From positions 1 through 9,387 of the forward strand of contig JAQTWR010000078.1 in assembly GCA_028689195.1 (NCBI GenBank): DNA of 9,387 bases, written 5' to 3'. Positions 6,798 through 9,387 of the stretch are shown one piece after another. This DNA is from Anaerolineales bacterium. Lineage in GTDB: Bacteria > Chloroflexota > Anaerolineae > Anaerolineales > Villigracilaceae. Positions within the stretch are counted from its first letter, which is position 1, and each line of letters starts with the position of its first letter. A program made the translations under genes and the position numbers. The notes beneath the pieces are model-generated. The model made no database searches and had not been told where the DNA came from. It saw only the letters and a list, made by a program, of their open reading frames with translations.

Positions 6798-6833
6798 AAT
6801 TATGCCACAAGGCGCGTGAAGAAATTGTGGGGA
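6797..6833 (-). promoter_or_regulatory. Candidate operator/promoter of the two-component operon
   Basis: On the minus strand the order is TCCCCACA (6833-6826), three bases, TCTTCACG (6822-6815), ten bases, then CATAATTC (6804-6797). The first two boxes are related direct repeats with an 11-base period, the spacing used by OmpR/PhoB-type regulators, and CATAAT can serve as a -10. No good -35 is visible, as expected for an activated promoter. The same CATAATTC and boxes occur upstream of the gene at 6899-7384. That this is the regulator's binding site is inference. Confidence 0.5.
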
Positions 6834-6840
6834 TTTTGCA

Positions 6841-6876
6841 GAGAAAAACATCCGCCTCGTTATGGGGCGGATGTTT
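6841..6876 (-). terminator. Intrinsic terminator after the 161-residue protein gene
   Basis: A perfect 11-base-pair stem (6846-6856 with 6866-6876; GGCGGATGTTT on one arm) with a 9-base loop, GC-rich at the loop end, followed on the minus strand by a T-run (TTTTTCT). It begins about 22 bases after the stop codon at 6899, so it should end that transcript and insulate the two-component operon. On the plus strand there is no comparable T-run. Confidence 0.9.
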
Positions 6877-6898
6877 GATTCTATTTACCGATTTGATT

Positions 6899-7384
6899 CT
6901 ACGCTTCAGAATTTTTCTCTTCGGCGTTTGGCGGCGCGGATTCGCCGACCGCCGCGCTTGGCTGCGCTTCGCGGACAAGTTTCCAACCGCTGTTTTTGAC
7001 GAGCTTATAGCCGAGCCAGATCAACGCGCCGAACGCAAGCAGGCGGAGAAATCCAAACAGGGGAGGGAAGAATCCGCCGCGCCTGTCGAAATTTCGACCG
7101 TCGTTAAATCCGCGCATGGGATTGTTTCGCGGGTTGAATCCCTGCGCGCGCGGATTCTCCATCCAGCCGTTTGGCGGCGCTGGGTCAAATCCCTGCGCGT
7201 GCGGGTTGACCATTTGCCCGCCCGGGTTTGCATCCTGTAATCTTTGCGCGCGGAAGTCCTGACGCGGAAGGAAGGTCGCATTTTGAGTCATGCCGAGTCG
7301 GAAGCCTGCCGCCGCTACGCCAGCCAGTACAACGAGCGTGAGCAGGACGGTTAGCGTTATCCACAGCCATTTTTTTGTTTTCAT
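6899..7384 (-). CDS. Two-TM protein with a low-complexity N/P/G/R repeat linker, unknown function
   Basis: A 161-residue protein I do not recognise. It has an N-terminal signal-anchor helix (about 7-28, after MKTKKW), a long polar loop (30-104) rich in Asn, Pro, Gly, Arg and Gln, a second helix (about 107-127), and a cytoplasmic tail ending in an acidic A/E/N-rich stretch. The loop holds an internal repeat: NPHAQGFDP (60-68), NPRAQGFNP (77-85) and a shorter NPMRGFND (88-95). The loop would lie outside the membrane. A strong SD, AAAGGAG (minus strand, 7396-7390), precedes the ATG by five bases, and an intrinsic terminator follows, so it is a genuine single-gene transcript. Its upstream region shares elements with the adjacent two-component operon, suggesting control by that regulator. 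A role as an envelope-stress effector or kinase accessory protein is inference only. Confidence 0.8.
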   Translation of the reverse strand: MKTKKWLWITLTVLLTLVVLAGVAAAGFRLGMTQNATFLPRQDFRAQRLQDANPGGQMVNPHAQGFDPAPPNGWMENPRAQGFNPRNNPMRGFNDGRNFDRRGGFFPPLFGFLRLLAFGALIWLGYKLVKNSGWKLVREAQPSAAVGESAPPNAEEKNSEA

Positions 7385-7389
7385 ATTTT

Positions 7390-7396
7390 CTCCTTT
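7390..7396 (-). promoter_or_regulatory. Strong ribosome binding site of the 161-residue protein gene
   Basis: AAAGGAG on the minus strand, five bases before the ATG at 7384. It fixes the start and contrasts with the SD-less response regulator next door. Confidence 0.85.
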
Positions 7397-7455
7397 GATA
7401 AAATCTGCCTTTCGTTTTCGTGTCGAAAGATTTCTAATCCTATTTTCCCATCGGA

Positions 7456-7497
7456 GAATTATGCGCGGGTGAAGAAAATATGTGGAGAATGTGGGGA
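7456..7497 (-). promoter_or_regulatory. Candidate operator/promoter of the 161-residue protein gene
   Basis: On the minus strand: TCCCCACA (7497-7490), TCTCCACA (7488-7481), TCTTCACC (7475-7468), then CATAATTC (7463-7456). The first and third boxes start 22 bases apart (two 11-base turns), with an offset middle copy. TCCCCACA and CATAATTC are identical to those upstream of the response regulator. The site lies 72-113 bases before the ATG, in the gap after the permease gene. CATAAT is a plausible -10. Binding by the neighbouring OmpR-family regulator is inferred. Confidence 0.5.
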
Positions 7498-7527
7498 GGA
7501 AGGACGGGAATTTCCAACCTTCGACTG

Positions 7528-9387
7528 TTACTCATACGCCAGCGTATCTCTCACGGTCAATCTCGACGCGCGTCTTGCGGGCAGCGCGCTTGCAATCGAG
7601 GCAAGGACAATGGTGAAGACCAGCCACGCGACGATGCCGCTTACGCCATAAACGGTAGGCATGGGCGCCGTCATTACCGCCATGCCCACGCTGTAACATA
7701 ACGCGTTTGTGATAGGGAAGGACAGCAGGATGCTGAACGCCCAACTAATCAGCCCGACCATCAGCCCTTCGACAATGACGATGCTTTGGATGTCCATATT
7801 GCTTGCGCCGATGGCGCGCATTACGCCGATCTCGCGCGTGCGCTCCAGCACGTTGATGCTCATGGTGCCGGTCAAGCCAAGCCCGCCGACGACCGCGATG
7901 AGACTCGCCATAACCAGCATAAAGTAAACCAGAATATCGGTCGTCGCTTTTTGGTTGGAGATGAATTCCGAGCCGAGCTGCGAGGCTGTGACTTGAATGC
8001 CGCGCGATTCATACAACGCCGTCAATTGATCGTTGACCCTTTTTTGAGTCAGCGCGTCATGCTGTTTGGTCAACACGCGCAGGGAATAGACCTGCCCGGG
8101 CGCGCCGACCACCTTGCTGATGTATTCGTAGTTGACGTACAACAGCGGCGGACTGACGTTGCCCGTAATCGAGTAAAAGCCGATAATGCGCCACTTTGTT
8201 TCTTTGCCGTCTATCTTGATCGCGAGCCAATCGCCGATTTTCAGGTCGGGGAAAATATTGAGCAGGTGATTGCCGATGACGATGGCGTTTTCATCGCCCG
8301 TCGTCAGCCAGCGTCCCGCCGTGATGACGGGGTCAATCAAGGTGGAAGTCGAAGGCGGCGCGACAAATAAAATCTGCGTGCCAGCCGCGTCTTGATCCGA
8401 AATCAGGGTGCCGGGGTACTCCGTCCAACCTTCCACGCTTGAAACGCCGGGGACGCTTTGGGCAAGGGAAGCGACCTCGTCGAAGCGGTAATACCGCCCG
8501 AAGGAAGTGTTGATGTCGGCGAGGAAATACCCTTGAATATCTTCGATGGCTTTGTCGAAAGACGCCCACAGGTTGTAAACGCCAATGAAGATGGCGCCGC
8601 CCAGCACCAGCGAGAACAGGGTCAGGCTGAGGCGCAGTTTGCGGCGAAAGACGTTTCGCAGCGACAGGCGCATCGGGCGCGGAATCCACAGCGAACCTTT
8701 GCCGACGCTTTTACTCTTTCGGCTCGCATTCCTGCCGATGCCATAATCGCTGATTGCCTCGCGCACCGTAATGCGGACGCTGTTGTAGACGGGCCACATC
8801 GCCGCAAGCAGCGGCACGAGCAGCGCCACAAGCGCCTGCTGGATAATCGTCGCGGGGTAGTATCGGATTGGCAGCGGCGCGAAATTCAAATAGGCAGCCA
8901 TCCCGCCGCCGATATTTTGCGCCGCCGCTTTTGCCAGTGGCGCAGCGATTGCGAACGCGGCGAAACCGAAACATAATATCAACACAAGATACATGCCGAA
9001 GAGCTGCGCGTTCCCGCCGCCGATCGCTTTCATAATTCCAATTTGGCGCGTTTGCTGCGTCATAATGGCTGTGATGGTATTGATAATCAGAAAGCCGCTG
9101 AGAAAAACGGTCAAGTAACCCAGAACGCCCAGCACAAAGAAAATACCCTGCGAGATGTTCCACGCAAAATGATGTCCGGGCTGGTAGACGTTTACAAAAT
9201 ATATTTCCAAACCGGCGCGTTCCATTCTGTCTGCGACGGCTTGCGCTACTTCGGTGACGTGCTTTGCGTCGGTTTGATTCTGCGCCACGCTGACAGCCAG
9301 TTGATTGTACGAGCGCGATCCGCCGAGCCAAACCAGCGTATCAGGCGTAACGTAGGCGCTGATTTGGTTTGCGAGAGATCGGAAGAG
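7528..9387 (-). CDS. FtsX/MacB-type ABC transporter permease, duplicated, N-terminus cut off
   Basis: The frame is open to the window edge, giving 619 residues before TAA; the in-frame GTG at 9288 is internal. Numbering from that GTG: end of an extracytoplasmic MacB-like domain (1-43), three helices (about 46-74, 96-120, 147-168), a loop, a fourth helix (217-240) starting the second half, a second extracytoplasmic domain (about 245-450), then three helices (452-476, 502-526, 548-570). The FtsX signature appears twice: QTRQIGIMKAIGGGN (79-93) and ERTREIGVMRAIGASN (482-497), the first lacking the usual Glu before IG. The C-terminus ALPARRASRL..RDTLAYE is typical. It is the membrane half of an ABC exporter or lipid/lipoprotein-extracting system; the ATPase is not in the window and may lie upstream. 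The substrate is unknown. The last four N-terminal codons (9376-9387) appear to be adapter sequence. Confidence 0.92.
   Translation of the reverse strand, partial: LFRSLANQISAYVTPDTLVWLGGSRSYNQLAVSVAQNQTDAKHVTEVAQAVADRMERAGLEIYFVNVYQPGHHFAWNISQGIFFVLGVLGYLTVFLSGFLIINTITAIMTQQTRQIGIMKAIGGGNAQLFGMYLVLILCFGFAAFAIAAPLAKAAAQNIGGGMAAYLNFAPLPIRYYPATIIQQALVALLVPLLAAMWPVYNSVRITVREAISDYGIGRNASRKSKSVGKGSLWIPRPMRLSLRNVFRRKLRLSLTLFSLVLGGAIFIGVYNLWASFDKAIEDIQGYFLADINTSFGRYYRFDEVASLAQSVPGVSSVEGWTEYPGTLISDQDAAGTQILFVAPPSTSTLIDPVITAGRWLTTGDENAIVIGNHLLNIFPDLKIGDWLAIKIDGKETKWRIIGFYSITGNVSPPLLYVNYEYISKVVGAPGQVYSLRVLTKQHDALTQKRVNDQLTALYESRGIQVTASQLGSEFISNQKATTDILVYFMLVMASLIAVVGGLGLTGTMSINVLERTREIGVMRAIGASNMDIQSIVIVEGLMVGLISWAFSILLSFPITNALCYSVGMAVMTAPMPTVYGVSGIVAWLVFTIVLASIASALPARRASRLTVRDTLAYE
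9376..9387 (+). other. Illumina adapter remnant at the contig end
   Basis: The last 12 bases, AGATCGGAAGAG, match exactly the first 12 bases of the standard Illumina TruSeq adapter. A match this long sitting flush with the window end is unlikely by chance and points to incomplete adapter trimming before assembly. It stays in frame with the permease, adding false residues (LFRS) there. Confidence 0.85.

Noticed and set aside
7097..7207. DNA-level repeats that might suggest a CRISPR or satellite array
   Set aside because: They are in-frame codon repeats of a low-complexity protein loop with unequal spacing and no unique spacers.
7498..7527. GAAGG...CCTTC hairpin after the permease stop
   Set aside because: Short, interrupted stem and no T-tract on the minus strand; not a convincing terminator, so some read-through from the permease into the next gene is possible.
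7528..9288. Permease starting at GTG 9288
   Set aside because: The frame continues without a stop to the edge, and the family needs an N-terminal helix and a full first extracytoplasmic domain upstream.
8711..9331. 206-codon minus-strand frame inside the permease
   Set aside because: Alternative frame of the FtsX permease; composition is Arg/Cys-rich and typical of a shadow, while the overlapping permease frame carries clear motifs.
1..9387. tRNA, rRNA, insertion sequences, phage genes or known anti-phage systems
   Set aside because: No cloverleaf, rRNA motif, transposase, integrase or nuclease/toxin signature was seen on either strand.

Overview
The window looks like a contig end from a Gram-positive-like or monoderm environmental bacterium. 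The gene repertoire and codon habits (frequent GCG, CGC and ATT codons, moderate GC, many FtsX-type permeases and OmpR-type two-component systems) would fit an uncultured Chloroflexota/Anaerolineae genome. That placement is inferred from style, not from a marker gene. There are nine protein-coding genes (two of them cut by the window edges), no rRNA or tRNA, no CRISPR array and no insertion sequence. No gene-free stretch exceeds 150 bases.

Left part (1-3051): a cell-surface glycan or lipid section. A 5'-truncated sulfotransferase (+) runs head-on into a two-gene minus-strand operon. That operon encodes a membrane-anchored family 2 glycosyltransferase and, 7 bases later, a flippase-like multispanning protein of the lysylphosphatidylglycerol synthase TM family. 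The glycosyltransferase/flippase pair has the same parts that are fused in archaeal AglD-type proteins. This section looks more AT-rich than what follows.

Middle (3122-4656): a YigZ/IMPACT-family gene, probably with a leaderless or SD-less start, is followed by a coupled pair. The first of the pair is a four-helix, histidine-rich cytochrome-b-like protein (DUF4405 type); the second is a 98-residue protein with two membrane segments. An ATGA overlap joins them.

Right part (4740-9387, all minus strand): an OmpR-family response regulator and its sensor kinase (ATGA overlap), preceded by a 161-residue protein with two membrane segments and a low-complexity repeat linker, preceded in turn by the C-terminal 619 codons of a duplicated FtsX/MacB-type ABC permease. 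A clear intrinsic terminator separates the 161-residue gene from the two-component operon. Both of these transcription units carry the same upstream elements: an identical 8-mer, GAATTATG on the + strand, plus TGTGGGGA / GTGAAGA boxes set 11 or 22 bases apart. This is the most interesting signal in the window, a candidate operator of the local response regulator linking the kinase operon to the small membrane protein.

Working hypothesis: an envelope-stress or export module in which the kinase/regulator pair controls itself and a small two-TM protein beside an FtsX-type permease. A second two-TM protein of similar layout sits on the other side of the kinase, coupled to the heme-b-like protein. 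The last 12 bases of the window match the start of the Illumina adapter, so the very end is probably not genomic.
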